From Marinisporobacter balticus (GTDB lineage Bacteria > Bacillota > Clostridia > Peptostreptococcales > Thermotaleaceae): DNA of 64,000 nt. Below are positions 8,753 through 18,431 of this stretch, piece after piece; the stretch's first letter is position 1, and the number at the start of each line of letters is the position of its first letter. The stretch spans positions 1 to 64,000 of the forward strand of contig NZ_SLWV01000018.1 in assembly GCF_004345705.1 (NCBI RefSeq). Reading direction: 5' to 3'. Both the position numbers and the translations under genes were made by a program. The notes under the pieces were generated by a model. That model searched no databases. It was not told the DNA's origin and saw only the letters and a program-made list of their open reading frames with translations.

Positions 8753-9430
8753 CTATTTAAATATGCTTAAAAACCTCACTATATTTCCTAAATTTTCAAA
8801 CATATAATCTGGTCTATGTTTTATTAATTCTTCTGCACCATGTGCTCCTGTGCATACAGCAATACTTTTTATTCCTAATATTTTTCCACATTCAATATCA
8901 AGTGGCGTATCCCCTATTACATAAATATTGTCATAATCATATGTTATACCCTTGAATTCTTGTGCATTTTCTACCGCTTTATGTATAATATTCCACCTTT
9001 CTAATGCTTCATCCCCAAAACCTCCGGTCTGAAAATATTTATTTAAATCATGAGATTCCAGTTTTATTCTTGCACCTTTTTCAAGATTTCCTGTTCCTAA
9101 AGCATGAAAAAAATTGTAGTTTTCACTACCATATTCAAGAATCTTTTTTACTCCTGGTAAAACTTCAATATATGTTTCTACCTTAAGTAGATCCGTAAGT
9201 ATATTACAATAGGTATCAAAAAACAATGATATATCTGCATCTATAATATTATTTTTTTGAAAGGCATCCTTTACAATCATAGCATCTAATCTTCCTGCCA
9301 TTTTTATATCTGTGAAACCATTTTCTACACCAAACATGGTATGAAATGCTTTTTCCATGGCCTCTCTGCCACAACCCCTACTATTGATCAATGTGCCATC
9401 AATATCCCATACAATTAAAATTTCTTTCAT
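8753..9430 (-). CDS. HAD-family hydrolase (phosphoglycolate-phosphatase-like)
   Basis: A 225-residue haloacid dehalogenase-type phosphatase with an alpha-helical cap. DIDGTL at residues 9-14 holds the nucleophile and general-acid aspartates, GTGNLEKG is the motif II region, and GDTPLDIECG near 172 is motif IV. The overall order resembles Gph/PPase-like HAD proteins that hydrolyse small phosphorylated metabolites, but the substrate cannot be assigned. It has its own SD (AAAGGGGGG) and is separated from relQ by 190 bases that hold a promoter. Confidence 0.85.
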   Translation of the reverse strand: MKEILIVWDIDGTLINSRGCGREAMEKAFHTMFGVENGFTDIKMAGRLDAMIVKDAFQKNNIIDADISLFFDTYCNILTDLLKVETYIEVLPGVKKILEYGSENYNFFHALGTGNLEKGARIKLESHDLNKYFQTGGFGDEALERWNIIHKAVENAQEFKGITYDYDNIYVIGDTPLDIECGKILGIKSIAVCTGAHGAEELIKHRPDYMFENLGNIVRFLSIFK

Positions 9431-9494
9431 ATGTAGCCCCCCCTTTCAAAAATTTATTTCTTCTCTATTATATCATTTTCTTCCTAGAATTCAT

Positions 9495-9534
9495 TAAAAA
9501 ATAATCCTGCTTTTCATAAGCAGGATTATTTTTT
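9495..9534. terminator. Bidirectional terminator behind gap
   Basis: AATAATCCTGCTT and AAGCAGGATTATT form a perfect 13-bp stem with A-run and T-run flanks on the two sides; it ends the GAPDH transcript. Confidence 0.9.
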
Positions 9535-9546
9535 CTTTCGTCATTA

Positions 9547-10608
9547 TTATGCCATACAATAACTTTCAACATATATTTTACAGTTCTCACAATTATGAAT
9601 ACATTCCATTTCTCCCATATATGAAGCTAAATCAATCACACGATTAGAATATCCCCACTCATTGTCATACCATGCAACAACTTTTAACATATTATCCCCA
9701 GTCATCATCGTAGATAAAGCATCTACTATAGATGAACGATAATCCTTTTTGTAATCTATTGAAACCAATGGTTCTTCTGAATATCCAAGGATTCCATAAA
9801 GCGAACCTTCTGCTGCTTCTCTTAATTTTTCATTTACCTCTTTTGCTGTAGTAGATTTTTCTAATTCAACCACCAAATCGACTACTGAAACCACTGGAAT
9901 CGGTACTCTCATAGCCATTCCATTTAGTTTGCCTTTTAAATCTGGCAATACTTTTGCTACCGCTTTTGCAGCCCCCGTTGTTGTAGGAATAATAGATTCA
10001 GCTGCAGCCCTTGCTCTTCTCAAGTCTTCATGAGGTAAATCTAATACATTTTGATCGTTTGTATAAGCATGTACAGTTGTCATCAAACCCTTTACGATTT
10101 TAAATTCATCGTTAAGCACTTTTGCAACTGGCGCTAAACAGTTTGTTGTACAGGATGCATTAGACACAACATGATGTTTCTCTGGGTCATACTCAATATG
10201 ATTTACACCCATAACAATTGTTTTATCTTCATTTTTCCCTGGTGCCGTAATAATTACCTTCTTTGCACCTGCTTCAATATGTTTTTGGCAGTCTTCTTTG
10301 CTTGTAAATTTCCCAGTAGATTCAATTACAATATCAACACCTAATTCTTTCCAAGGAATTTGCGCAGGGTCTCTATGCGCTGTAAATATGATTTCCTTTT
10401 CTCCTATTATAATTGAGTTTTCGGTAGCTTTCACTTCATAAGGAAGGATTCCATATAAGGAATCATATTTAAATATATGTGCATGTTTCTCAGGTCCACT
10501 TGTACTATTAATCGCAACAATTTCTATATCTTTCTCTCTTTCTAACCATGCTCTTAATACATTCTTTCCAATCCTACCAAAACCATTAATCCCTACTTTA
10601 ATTGGCAT
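9547..10608 (-). CDS. gap: Glyceraldehyde-3-phosphate dehydrogenase with cysteine-rich C-terminal tail
   Basis: 353 residues. The NAD-binding GINGFGRIG is at 7-15, the catalytic Cys153 is in SNASCTTNCLAP, and the family C-terminus WYDNEWGYSNRVIDL is present. It catalyses the oxidative phosphorylation of glyceraldehyde-3-phosphate in glycolysis. Ordinary bacterial GAPDH ends about 18 residues earlier; here a tail carries Cys336, Cys340, Cys343 and Cys351 (C-x3-C-x2-C-x7-C). The tail could bind a metal or form disulfides, but its role is unknown. It is monocistronic: no pgk or tpi follows. SD is GGAGGG before the ATG. Confidence 0.97.
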   Translation of the reverse strand: MPIKVGINGFGRIGKNVLRAWLEREKDIEIVAINSTSGPEKHAHIFKYDSLYGILPYEVKATENSIIIGEKEIIFTAHRDPAQIPWKELGVDIVIESTGKFTSKEDCQKHIEAGAKKVIITAPGKNEDKTIVMGVNHIEYDPEKHHVVSNASCTTNCLAPVAKVLNDEFKIVKGLMTTVHAYTNDQNVLDLPHEDLRRARAAAESIIPTTTGAAKAVAKVLPDLKGKLNGMAMRVPIPVVSVVDLVVELEKSTTAKEVNEKLREAAEGSLYGILGYSEEPLVSIDYKKDYRSSIVDALSTMMTGDNMLKVVAWYDNEWGYSNRVIDLASYMGEMECIHNCENCKIYVESYCMA

Positions 10609-10677
10609 ATTATACCCTCCTATTAGTAGATATATATTTATATATCATTATATATAGTTATTTGTATGTACTATTTA

Positions 10678-10752
10678 TTATATATGTTATATTATATTAA
10701 AATAATAACATATATAATGCTAATTGTATACATTATTATATGTTTTTATCAA
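10678..10752 (-). promoter_or_regulatory. gap promoter and AT-rich inverted repeat in the leader
   Basis: On the minus strand TTGATA (10747-10752) and TATACA (10725-10730) are 16 bases apart. Downstream in the leader a 13-base inverted repeat (10678-10690 with 10705-10717) could form a weak AT hairpin. No CggR-type operator is recognisable. Confidence 0.4.
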
Positions 10753-10755
10753 CAA

Positions 10756-10799
10756 AAAAATCTGTAGACAAAATCATATGATTTTGTCTACAGATTTTT
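10756..10799. terminator. 44-bp perfect palindrome, terminator overlapping the radical SAM stop codon
   Basis: A 22-base arm from 10756 to 10777 is perfectly complementary to 10778-10799, ending in A/T runs on both sides. The TAG of the radical SAM gene (10788-10790) lies inside it, so the hairpin is partly coding. Confidence 0.85.
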
Positions 10800-11744
10800 A
10801 AATTTTCTTAAAGCTTTGCCATTTAAATAGCTACATCCTTTTCCTTGATAACTATCTAATTGTTCCATTTTTTCATCAATTCTATCTTTTATTTTCCACC
10901 AACTCGTATTCCAATTACAAAAAAGTGTATTTTCCTTTGGTGCTCTACCAATTAATCTCTGAAGCACCATATTTGGATTTAAATATTCTAAAAAAGCGAT
11001 AACATGATCCACATATTCTTCCATAGAAATAATTTCAAATTCTTTATTTTGATACATATTTCCCATCATTGTATTTTTTACAATATATAAGGAATGTAAT
11101 TTTACTTGCTCTATTTTCAAAGCTGAAAGAATCTTTGCCCCTTCGATAATATCTTCTAATGTATCCCAAGGAAGATTTAAAATCATATGGGTACAAATTT
11201 CAAACCCATACTTCTTAATATACATCACCGCATCTATAAACTCTGCAAGAGAATGTCCTCTATTGATTTTTTTTAATGTATGATAATTCACACTTTGTAG
11301 TCCCAATTCTATAGATATGTTAATGTCCTTCATTTCTTCTATTTCTTTAAGAAAAGAAAGATAGCTATCATTTATACAATCTGGTCTTGTCGATATAGCA
11401 ATTTCTACGATATTCTCCCTACAAGCAGCATTTATATATTCCTTAAACTTTTCTAAAGGTAGATAGGTGTTGGTAAAGTTTTGGAAATAAGCAATAAATT
11501 TGTTAGCTTTATACTTTTTTTGAATATATGTTATGTTTTTATTCAATTGATCTATTACAGATATACTATTCTCTAAATTTTCAAAGCCTGCGCCTTCTTC
11601 GCCACAAAATATACACCCACCCACGCCTACAGTATGATCTCTATTTGGACATGTTACAGGAAGATTTATCGGAATTTTATATATCTTTTCTCCATATTTT
11701 TCTTTTAAATATTGTGAATATATCCTATATCTACTGTTTTGCAT
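10788..11744 (-). CDS. Radical SAM protein of the TIGR01212 (YtqA-like) family
   Basis: A 318-residue cytosolic iron-sulfur enzyme. The cluster cysteines are in CPNRDHTVGVGGCIFCGEEG at about 32-51, a spacing typical of the Elp3-like TIGR01212 group and not of the common CX3CX2C group. It is followed by ISTRPDCI and IELGLQSVNYHTLKKINRGH, as in Elp3/HemN-type barrels. Members are usually annotated as uncharacterised or tRNA-related; no specific reaction is assigned here. The gene has its own strong terminator overlapping the stop codon. Confidence 0.88.
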   Translation of the reverse strand: MQNSRYRIYSQYLKEKYGEKIYKIPINLPVTCPNRDHTVGVGGCIFCGEEGAGFENLENSISVIDQLNKNITYIQKKYKANKFIAYFQNFTNTYLPLEKFKEYINAACRENIVEIAISTRPDCINDSYLSFLKEIEEMKDINISIELGLQSVNYHTLKKINRGHSLAEFIDAVMYIKKYGFEICTHMILNLPWDTLEDIIEGAKILSALKIEQVKLHSLYIVKNTMMGNMYQNKEFEIISMEEYVDHVIAFLEYLNPNMVLQRLIGRAPKENTLFCNWNTSWWKIKDRIDEKMEQLDSYQGKGCSYLNGKALRKFKNL

Positions 11745-11793
11745 AGATTATTTCTCCTTTTATAATGAGAAAACTTGATGCATCGTGTGTCTT

Positions 11794-12198
11794 CTATCCT
11801 ACTTTTTCTTCTTTCTCTATCGGTACAATTTCAACCTCAATATCTTTAGGTAATTGCTTTTCCAATTTATTTGACACATTTTTTTCATTTTTTTCAAAAG
11901 ATTGACCTAAAACAATCAAATCTATATTATTTTTCTCTGTTAACTTTTTTAAAGTTTCAAGTACATCATGTGCTCTTACTACCGTCAAATTTGCACCATA
12001 CGCCTTTGACTCTTCAAATAAATAATCTAGCGCATCGCCATCTTTTGATGTGCCTAAAAAATGATCCCCTTCTTTCGCTACATGTATAACAAATAATTCT
12101 CCATTATACGTATCTCGTATTTCAGCACCTCTTCTAATAAGTCTTTCACAGGTCTTTTGCTGTGTTACACATACCATAATATTTTGTATCGTATTCAT
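11794..12198 (-). CDS. Usp/KdpD-linker-like small nucleotide-binding-fold protein
   Basis: A 134-residue protein with a universal-stress-protein alpha/beta fold. NIMVCVTQQKTCERLIRRGA at the N-terminus resembles the Usp-like segment found in KdpD sensor kinases, and DLIVLGQS is the usual C-terminal strand. Free-standing copies occur in many clostridia and are annotated UspA; ligand and role are not known. It lies 50 bases upstream of the radical SAM start and could share its mRNA. SD is GAAAGGGG before the ATG. Confidence 0.7.
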   Translation of the reverse strand: MNTIQNIMVCVTQQKTCERLIRRGAEIRDTYNGELFVIHVAKEGDHFLGTSKDGDALDYLFEESKAYGANLTVVRAHDVLETLKKLTEKNNIDLIVLGQSFEKNEKNVSNKLEKQLPKDIEVEIVPIEKEEKVG

Positions 12199-12483
12199 TA
12201 TAAGACCCCTTTCGAAAATTCAAATATTTTCTATTCGTCTTTTCTTTTTTTATAATGCTATTTCCTCTTACATTATACTACAAAGAATTATCTCCTGCTA
12301 GTATACATAGGATCATAATACATAATACATTTATATATAGCATATTTTAAACATAAGTTTACGCATCTTACTTGTTATTTTAACATTTTTCTTTCAATAC
12401 CTATTTTTGATACCTAAATTTGTTAGATTTTTTATTTTCGACTTAAACTTTTTATAGGTATTATTGGGATTAAAATCATTCTT

Positions 12484-15400
12484 CTAATATTTTTGTTCTA
12501 TTTTTTCTTGATAAATAGGCGAACTTACTTTTACGAATTTATGCACATATGAATACCAATTATCAATTATTTTTTTAGCCTTCCTACTATTTGTCCACTT
12601 ATAATGTTCATTAATTAGATTTTTTACGTTCTCTATATCATTTGATTTTTCTAAAAGCTTTATTTCTACGATTTGCTTATTGCACTTATTATAAAAGTCT
12701 TTATTTTCATCAAGTATATAAGCTACGCCACCACTCATTCCTGCTCCAAAATTTCTGCCTACTGATCCAAGAATCACCACTGTTCCTCCTGTCATATACT
12801 CACAGCCATGATTTCCAACACCTTCAACAACAGCTACAGCTCCGCTATTTCTTACACAAAATCTTTGTCCTACTAAACCTTGAATATAAGCTTGCCCAGA
12901 TGTTGCACCATAAAACAATGTATTTCCAGCAATCATATTTTCAGATGGAATAAATGTTGACTCCTTTGGGGGGGTTATAATAATTTTACCCCCTGATAAA
13001 CCTTTCCCAAGGTAATCATTTGCATCTCCTTGAAGAATAAAAGTAAGTCCTTTCGTCAAAAAAGCACCGAAGCTTTGACCTGCTGAACCTTCAAATTTAA
13101 ACTGAATTGTATCATCAACTAGCCCTTTATCTCCATAACGTTTTGCGATTTCACCACTAAGCATCGTTCCTACCGTTCGATCTGTATTTTTAATTTTGAA
13201 CGTTGCCTCAGTCTTTAATCCTTTTTCTAAGGCATCTTTTGATAACTTAATTAACATTTTATCTAAAATATCATCAATTTTATGATCTTGTTTAATCCTA
13301 CATTTGTCGATAATGCGAGATGGAAGCTCTGGTCTATAAATAATAGGATATAAATCTAAATTTTTTAATTTCTCTTTATTAAAATCCTTTACCTCTAATA
13401 CATCAACCCTTCCAACCATTTCATCAATAGTTGCAAATCCAAGCTTAGCCATTATTTCTCTTATCTCATCTGCTACAAAGGTTAAATAAGCAATCAAATA
13501 TTCTGACTTTCCTTTAAATCTTTCACGAAGCTTATGATCTTGTGTTGCAATTCCAACTGGACATTTATTTATATGACATTGTCTGCACATTACACACCCT
13601 AGAGAAATAAGTCCTGTAGTAGCAAATCCATATTCTTCTGCTCCAAGGAGTGCCGCAATGACAACATCTCTTCCCGATCTCATCTTCCCATCAACTTGCA
13701 CCGTAATTCTACTTCTTAAATTATTAAGCAGCAATGTCTGTTGCGTTTCAGCAAGTCCGATTTCCCAAGGAAGTCCCACATATTTCAGCGAACTTATTGG
13801 CGATGCACCTGTACCGCCATCATGTCCACTAATCATAACCACGTCAGCATGACCCTTCGAAACTCCTGCTGCAACGGTTCCAACCCCTACTTCTGATACA
13901 AGCTTTACACTAATTCTCGCTGTTGCATTTATATTTTTTAAATCATATATTAATTGTGCCAAATCTTCTATTGAATAGATATCATGATGAGGCGGTGGAG
14001 AAATCAAATCTATTCCTGGTATTGAATGTCTCACCTTTGCAATTGCTATTACTTCATGTGCTTCCTTGCTTATCGATCCAAACGACATCCCCGAAATGGT
14101 AAATCTCTTTAAAATATTCTCTACAGATTCAACCGCTTCTATAGGAATCCATTTTCTTTTCTTAAATTTTAATAAGCCACGAATGGTTGCTATTTTTGTG
14201 TTTTGTTCATCTACAGCTTCAGCATATTCTTTATAAAGCCTATAGTCATTTTCTAAACATGCTTTTCCAAGTTTTTTTACTACTTTTGGATTCAAAATAT
14301 GATATTCTCCACCCTGTTTATGATAAATTTCTCCACCTATATCTAGTGTTTCATCTAAATTTTCTGTATCTTCATATGCAGATGCATGTCTTTTTATCAC
14401 TTCACTTGCAATACCATCTAACCCTATTCCAGAAATCTTAGATGGTGTATCTCTAAAATATTCATCAATGACACTTTGATGCACCCCTATAGCCTGAAAA
14501 ATTTGGGCTCCATTATAACTTTGTATTGTAGATATTCCCATTCTTGAAATAATTTTTAGAAGTCCTGATGAAATTGCTTTACAATAATTATCAAAATATT
14601 TTTCAATTTCACTGATGTCTTTTCTATATTTATCATTTTCTACCATCTTGGGGATAATATTGTACACCATATATGGATTTATTGCCTTTGCTCCATAACC
14701 CACTAAAAGAGCCATATGCATAACATCTCTCGCATCTCCTGCTTCTACAATCAAATCAGCGGACGTTCTTAATTTTTTACGAATCAAGTGATGATGAACA
14801 GCACTTACTGCTAACAAACTTGGTATGGGTGCATTATATCTTCCTATATTGCTATCACTTAATATAAGAATATTATATCCTTCCATCACACTTTCCTCTG
14901 CACGTTTACAAAGATATTCTAATGCTTGTTTTAATCCATTTTCTCTATCAATTTCAAAAGTAATTGGAATCGTAATCGCCCTAAAATGATCATCATTAAG
15001 ATGTCTAATATCTTCTATTTGTTTATTACTTAAAATAGGATGTGCTATTTCAATGTATTTATGCTCTTTTTTTGTTTCTATTTCGTCTAATAGCTTCCCA
15101 TGACTGCCCATAAACTGTGTTAAAGACATGATTATTTCTTCTCGAATCGGGTCTATTGGTGGATTCGTAACCTGCGCAAAATTTTGCTTAAAATAATTGA
15201 ATAAAAGCTGGGGTCTTTCAGATAAAACAGCTAATGGAATATCTGTACCCATTGATCCAATTGGTTCTTTACTATTTTTCACCATAAATCGAATAACTTT
15301 TTCTAATTCTTCCTGCGTGTATCCAAAAATCTTCTTTTTTAGCCTCAAAGTTTCCTTTCTCATCTTTTTTATCTCATAATGTTGTTTTATATCATCGAGC

Positions 15401-16746
15401 GTTACTTTATTTCTTTGTATCCAATTTACAAATGGTTTTCTGTTAGCCACTCCTAACTTTATTTCATCATCTGAGATCATTCGTCCTTCTTTTGTATCAA
15501 TCAACAACATTTTCCCAGGTTCAATACGTCCTTTTTTCTTTACGTCTTCTTGTTTTATTTCAACTACCCCAACTTCAGACGCCATAATAACCAGGTCATT
15601 CTTTGTAATCAAATATCTAGCAGGTCTTAATCCATTTCGATCTAATGTTACGCCTACCTTTATTCCATCTGTAAAAGCAATAGTAGCGGGTCCATCCCAA
15701 GGCTCCATTAATCTTGCAGTATATTCATAAAATGCTCTTTTTTCTTCATGCATATTTGAATCATTTTGCCATGCTTCCGGTATAAGCATCATCATTACAT
15801 TCTCCATAAAATGCCCATTTGCAATAAAAAGTTCTAATGCATTGTCAAGTGATGCAGAATCACTACCCCCTAATTCAATAATAGGTAAAATTTTCTTAAA
15901 AGTTTCTCCAAATAGCTTAGAATGCATTCCTCCTTCTCTCGCATTCATCCAGTTTACATTTCCTCTTATTGTATTTATTTCACCATTGTGTGCTAGATAT
16001 CTAAAAGGCTGGGCAAGTTTCCATGATGGAAATGTATTTGTACTATATCTTTCATGCACAATTACAATTGCAGTTTTCATATCTTTATCTTTCAAATCCA
16101 AATAAAAATCTTCAAGTTTATAACCTAATATAAGTCCTTTGTATACAATTGTACGGCTAGACAAACTACAAATATAAAAACTCTCTGTATGTGTTTTTCT
16201 TGCATTCATTATAATATTTTGCACACGTTTTCTAACAATTAGTAGCTTTCGTTCAAATTCATCTGTACTTTGATTATTTCTATGAATAAATAGCTGCATA
16301 ACTATTGGTCTTGTTGCGCTCGCTAATTCACCACAAGCTTTTTCATTAACAGGTACTTCTCTCCAACCAAGTAATTTCTGATTTTCTTCTCTTACAACTC
16401 TTTCAACAATTCCCTCACAAAAAATACGTACATTTGGTTCTTGTGGTAGGAAAACCATCCCCACAGCATAATTACCATCATCTGTCAATTTTATATCTAC
16501 TTTTTCAACCTCTTTTTTAAAATAATCATGAGGAATCTGAATCATAATACCAGATCCATCGCCAGTACTAGCATCTGCCCCAACAGCACCCCTATGCTTC
16601 AAATTTTTCAATATTTCCAATCCTTTTTTCAATATATCATGACTTTTCAATCCTTTTATGTTTGCAATAAATCCAACGCCACAACTATCTTTTTCCATAT
16701 TCGGATCATAAAGTCCTTGCTTTTCTGGAAATCCATTTTTATTCAT
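12484..16746 (-). CDS. gltB: Glutamate synthase (GOGAT), large subunit
   Basis: About 1420 residues. The order is N-terminal class II glutaminase (catalytic Cys in KDSCGVGF near residue 22, after a short propeptide), a central domain, and an FMN-binding synthase domain. The 3Fe-4S motif CVMCRQCHINKCPVG (C-x5-C-x4-C) follows, then a C-terminal beta-helix with repeated glycines. It makes two glutamates from glutamine and 2-oxoglutarate. An ATG nine bases earlier abuts the GGAGG; the one at 16746 has ideal spacing and is preferred. No gltD follows; a GltD-like gene lies at 23104. The leader carries a strong hairpin. Confidence 0.95.
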   Translation of the reverse strand: MNKNGFPEKQGLYDPNMEKDSCGVGFIANIKGLKSHDILKKGLEILKNLKHRGAVGADASTGDGSGIMIQIPHDYFKKEVEKVDIKLTDDGNYAVGMVFLPQEPNVRIFCEGIVERVVREENQKLLGWREVPVNEKACGELASATRPIVMQLFIHRNNQSTDEFERKLLIVRKRVQNIIMNARKTHTESFYICSLSSRTIVYKGLILGYKLEDFYLDLKDKDMKTAIVIVHERYSTNTFPSWKLAQPFRYLAHNGEINTIRGNVNWMNAREGGMHSKLFGETFKKILPIIELGGSDSASLDNALELFIANGHFMENVMMMLIPEAWQNDSNMHEEKRAFYEYTARLMEPWDGPATIAFTDGIKVGVTLDRNGLRPARYLITKNDLVIMASEVGVVEIKQEDVKKKGRIEPGKMLLIDTKEGRMISDDEIKLGVANRKPFVNWIQRNKVTLDDIKQHYEIKKMRKETLRLKKKIFGYTQEELEKVIRFMVKNSKEPIGSMGTDIPLAVLSERPQLLFNYFKQNFAQVTNPPIDPIREEIIMSLTQFMGSHGKLLDEIETKKEHKYIEIAHPILSNKQIEDIRHLNDDHFRAITIPITFEIDRENGLKQALEYLCKRAEESVMEGYNILILSDSNIGRYNAPIPSLLAVSAVHHHLIRKKLRTSADLIVEAGDARDVMHMALLVGYGAKAINPYMVYNIIPKMVENDKYRKDISEIEKYFDNYCKAISSGLLKIISRMGISTIQSYNGAQIFQAIGVHQSVIDEYFRDTPSKISGIGLDGIASEVIKRHASAYEDTENLDETLDIGGEIYHKQGGEYHILNPKVVKKLGKACLENDYRLYKEYAEAVDEQNTKIATIRGLLKFKKRKWIPIEAVESVENILKRFTISGMSFGSISKEAHEVIAIAKVRHSIPGIDLISPPPHHDIYSIEDLAQLIYDLKNINATARISVKLVSEVGVGTVAAGVSKGHADVVMISGHDGGTGASPISSLKYVGLPWEIGLAETQQTLLLNNLRSRITVQVDGKMRSGRDVVIAALLGAEEYGFATTGLISLGCVMCRQCHINKCPVGIATQDHKLRERFKGKSEYLIAYLTFVADEIREIMAKLGFATIDEMVGRVDVLEVKDFNKEKLKNLDLYPIIYRPELPSRIIDKCRIKQDHKIDDILDKMLIKLSKDALEKGLKTEATFKIKNTDRTVGTMLSGEIAKRYGDKGLVDDTIQFKFEGSAGQSFGAFLTKGLTFILQGDANDYLGKGLSGGKIIITPPKESTFIPSENMIAGNTLFYGATSGQAYIQGLVGQRFCVRNSGAVAVVEGVGNHGCEYMTGGTVVILGSVGRNFGAGMSGGVAYILDENKDFYNKCNKQIVEIKLLEKSNDIENVKNLINEHYKWTNSRKAKKIIDNWYSYVHKFVKVSSPIYQEKIEQKY

Positions 16747-16939
16747 AAAAATCATCCTCCATATTTCTATTTGCGATATTTAAAAGTATGCACTAAAAAG
16801 TGTTCCATATGAATTTATATAAAAATACGCCCAACAAATAGAGCATTTAAAATCCCTATTTTGTTGGACGCCATTGCCCACAAAAATATTTATTTTTGAA
16901 TATTTAAAACATTATATAATATTAAAAATATTTATACAA
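16747..16939 (-). promoter_or_regulatory. gltB promoter and structured leader
   Basis: On the minus strand TTGTAT (16934-16939) and TATAAT (16911-16916) are exactly 17 bases apart, giving a leader of about 160 bases. The leader holds a small hairpin GGGC-AATGGC-GTCC (a six-base loop with A first and G fourth). Right after it comes a larger stem, CCAACAAAATAG with CTATTTGTTGG, followed on the mRNA by GTATTTTTATAT. The two stems share bases, as in antiterminator/terminator pairs. No T-box sequence is present. Between 16940 and 17062 nothing else is seen. Confidence 0.5.
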
Positions 16940-17062
16940 GTATTTTTTTATTATTTCTTAAAATCTTTGATTTATAATCTTCTTAACCAATTTACTATTC
17001 CTCATATATAAGATCAGAAATGTATACCTATATAATCAACTTCACCCAACGCACTACACAAT

Positions 17063-17084
17063 AAAAGTGGCTAAAGCCACTTTT
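17063..17084 (-). terminator. Hairpin at the end of the M14 peptidase gene
   Basis: AAAAGTGGCT and AGCCACTTTT form a 10-bp inverted repeat overlapping the stop codon; the U-tract after it is short, so termination may be partial. Confidence 0.6.
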
Positions 17085-18363
17085 ACACAATTGCTGCTAA
17101 TAACAACAATTCTTCATTATCATTATATATTTTATTAAACTGTTCTATTGGAAGGGGATTCTTCCCTTTTCCTACTTCAATGGTATATCCTGGTCTTCTA
17201 TACGCATCTATAAACCAATCCTTATATCCAGCATAAGAAGCGATTCCATAAGTTTCATCTAAAGTATATCCACTTACTTTTTCAAATAATTCTCCAATTC
17301 TTTTTGCCTCTGGCGGAGCAAGGTTTTCAAAGTTCCAATAAATCACTTCTCCTTGACTATGGTAAGCAAGTACTAGCCTAAAGTTATTCTTTCTTGTAAA
17401 ATCTGCCACTGTCTTTGATTCTGGTTCAGATTCTGGATATGGTCCTGAATATCTTGTAGGACCTGGCCCATAAACACCATACTCTTCTTCCGCTTCCTTC
17501 GACAGTTCCCAAAGTGCATCGTAGTTATGATTTAAATCTACGCCCCGATTGTTTGCCTGCCAATCTTTTGAAAAGTCTGTACTTCCGTTATTCCATGCAA
17601 TCAATTGATCATAATATGGATTATCTTCTTGTAGCCCATTTAATACTAAATCCACCCCATCTGGATTTACCATAGGCATGATATAAATGGTGCTCTTTTC
17701 CAAAATATCTTTTAGATCATATCCTCTTATATCTTTTTCCACAGCATAAGCCTTTGAAAAATTCTCAACAAATTTCATAAGTAATGGCGATGTAATCCAT
17801 TCTAATGCATGATGGGCAGCATTATAAAAAACTTTATTGGGTCCATTACCTAATTTTATATAATATAAATTTTTCCCTAAAACACTTTTTCCTGCAATCC
17901 CCACTTCTAAAAATGGATATCTTATTTTTAATCCTTCAATATCTCTTTGCATAATATCATAAGTATAATCAATATTTGTATCTACCACATCTATCCCATA
18001 CGGTACAATGATTTTTTGTCCTATTTGTAAATTGTATGGATTCACATTTGGATTGGCTGTAATGATTTTTGTGACATTTGTATAATATTTTCTAGCAATT
18101 TGATACATAGTATCCCCTGGTCTTATGGTATAGATATCATAGCCCAATAAAAGTGGTTCTAAAGCCTTTTGTGTATTAGGTCCAATAATCCCATCAGGAG
18201 TTAATCCATTATCTCTTTGAAAATTCATTACTGCTTGCTCTGTTTTTGCCCCAAATATGCCATCAATTGGACCTGGATCATATCCAATTTTTTTTAGTAG
18301 AGCTTGTATTTCCATTACGTCAGTTCCCTGAGAGCCTCTCTTTAATAATCTCAATAGCATCAT
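17083..18363 (-). CDS. M14 zinc carboxypeptidase-type endopeptidase with PG-binding and LysM domains
   Basis: 426 residues in three parts: a peptidoglycan-binding domain 1 (about 7-72, with GIFGAKTEQAVMNFQ), a LysM repeat (about 77-121, IRPGDTMYQIARKYY), and a peptidase M14 domain. Zinc ligands are in HHALEW (HxxE) and AYHSQGE, with the catalytic Glu in YTIEVGKG. This layout is that of gamma-D-glutamyl-L-diamino acid endopeptidase I, which cuts peptidoglycan peptides in spore-formers. There is no signal peptide. ATG-ATG sit tight against GGAG; a TTG at codon 4 is better spaced, so the start is uncertain by three residues. Confidence 0.88.
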   Translation of the reverse strand: MMLLRLLKRGSQGTDVMEIQALLKKIGYDPGPIDGIFGAKTEQAVMNFQRDNGLTPDGIIGPNTQKALEPLLLGYDIYTIRPGDTMYQIARKYYTNVTKIITANPNVNPYNLQIGQKIIVPYGIDVVDTNIDYTYDIMQRDIEGLKIRYPFLEVGIAGKSVLGKNLYYIKLGNGPNKVFYNAAHHALEWITSPLLMKFVENFSKAYAVEKDIRGYDLKDILEKSTIYIMPMVNPDGVDLVLNGLQEDNPYYDQLIAWNNGSTDFSKDWQANNRGVDLNHNYDALWELSKEAEEEYGVYGPGPTRYSGPYPESEPESKTVADFTRKNNFRLVLAYHSQGEVIYWNFENLAPPEAKRIGELFEKVSGYTLDETYGIASYAGYKDWFIDAYRRPGYTIEVGKGKNPLPIEQFNKIYNDNEELLLLAAIV

Positions 18364-18431
18364 CTCCTATTGTTTGCTACTATTTATAATATCGTGAGAC
18401 TTTTAGATGTGTGCTTATTCATTATTTCAAT

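Noticed and set aside
10621..10752. CggR-type operator before gap
   Set aside because: No CGGGAC/TGTC repeats; the inverted repeat there is pure AT and may be chance.
13658..14441. Open frames on the plus strand inside gltB
   Set aside because: Leu/His/Phe-rich shadows caused by the low-GC codon use of gltB; no start signals.
16747..16939. T-box riboswitch before gltB
   Set aside because: The T-box core sequence and a specifier stem are missing; only a two-hairpin leader is visible.
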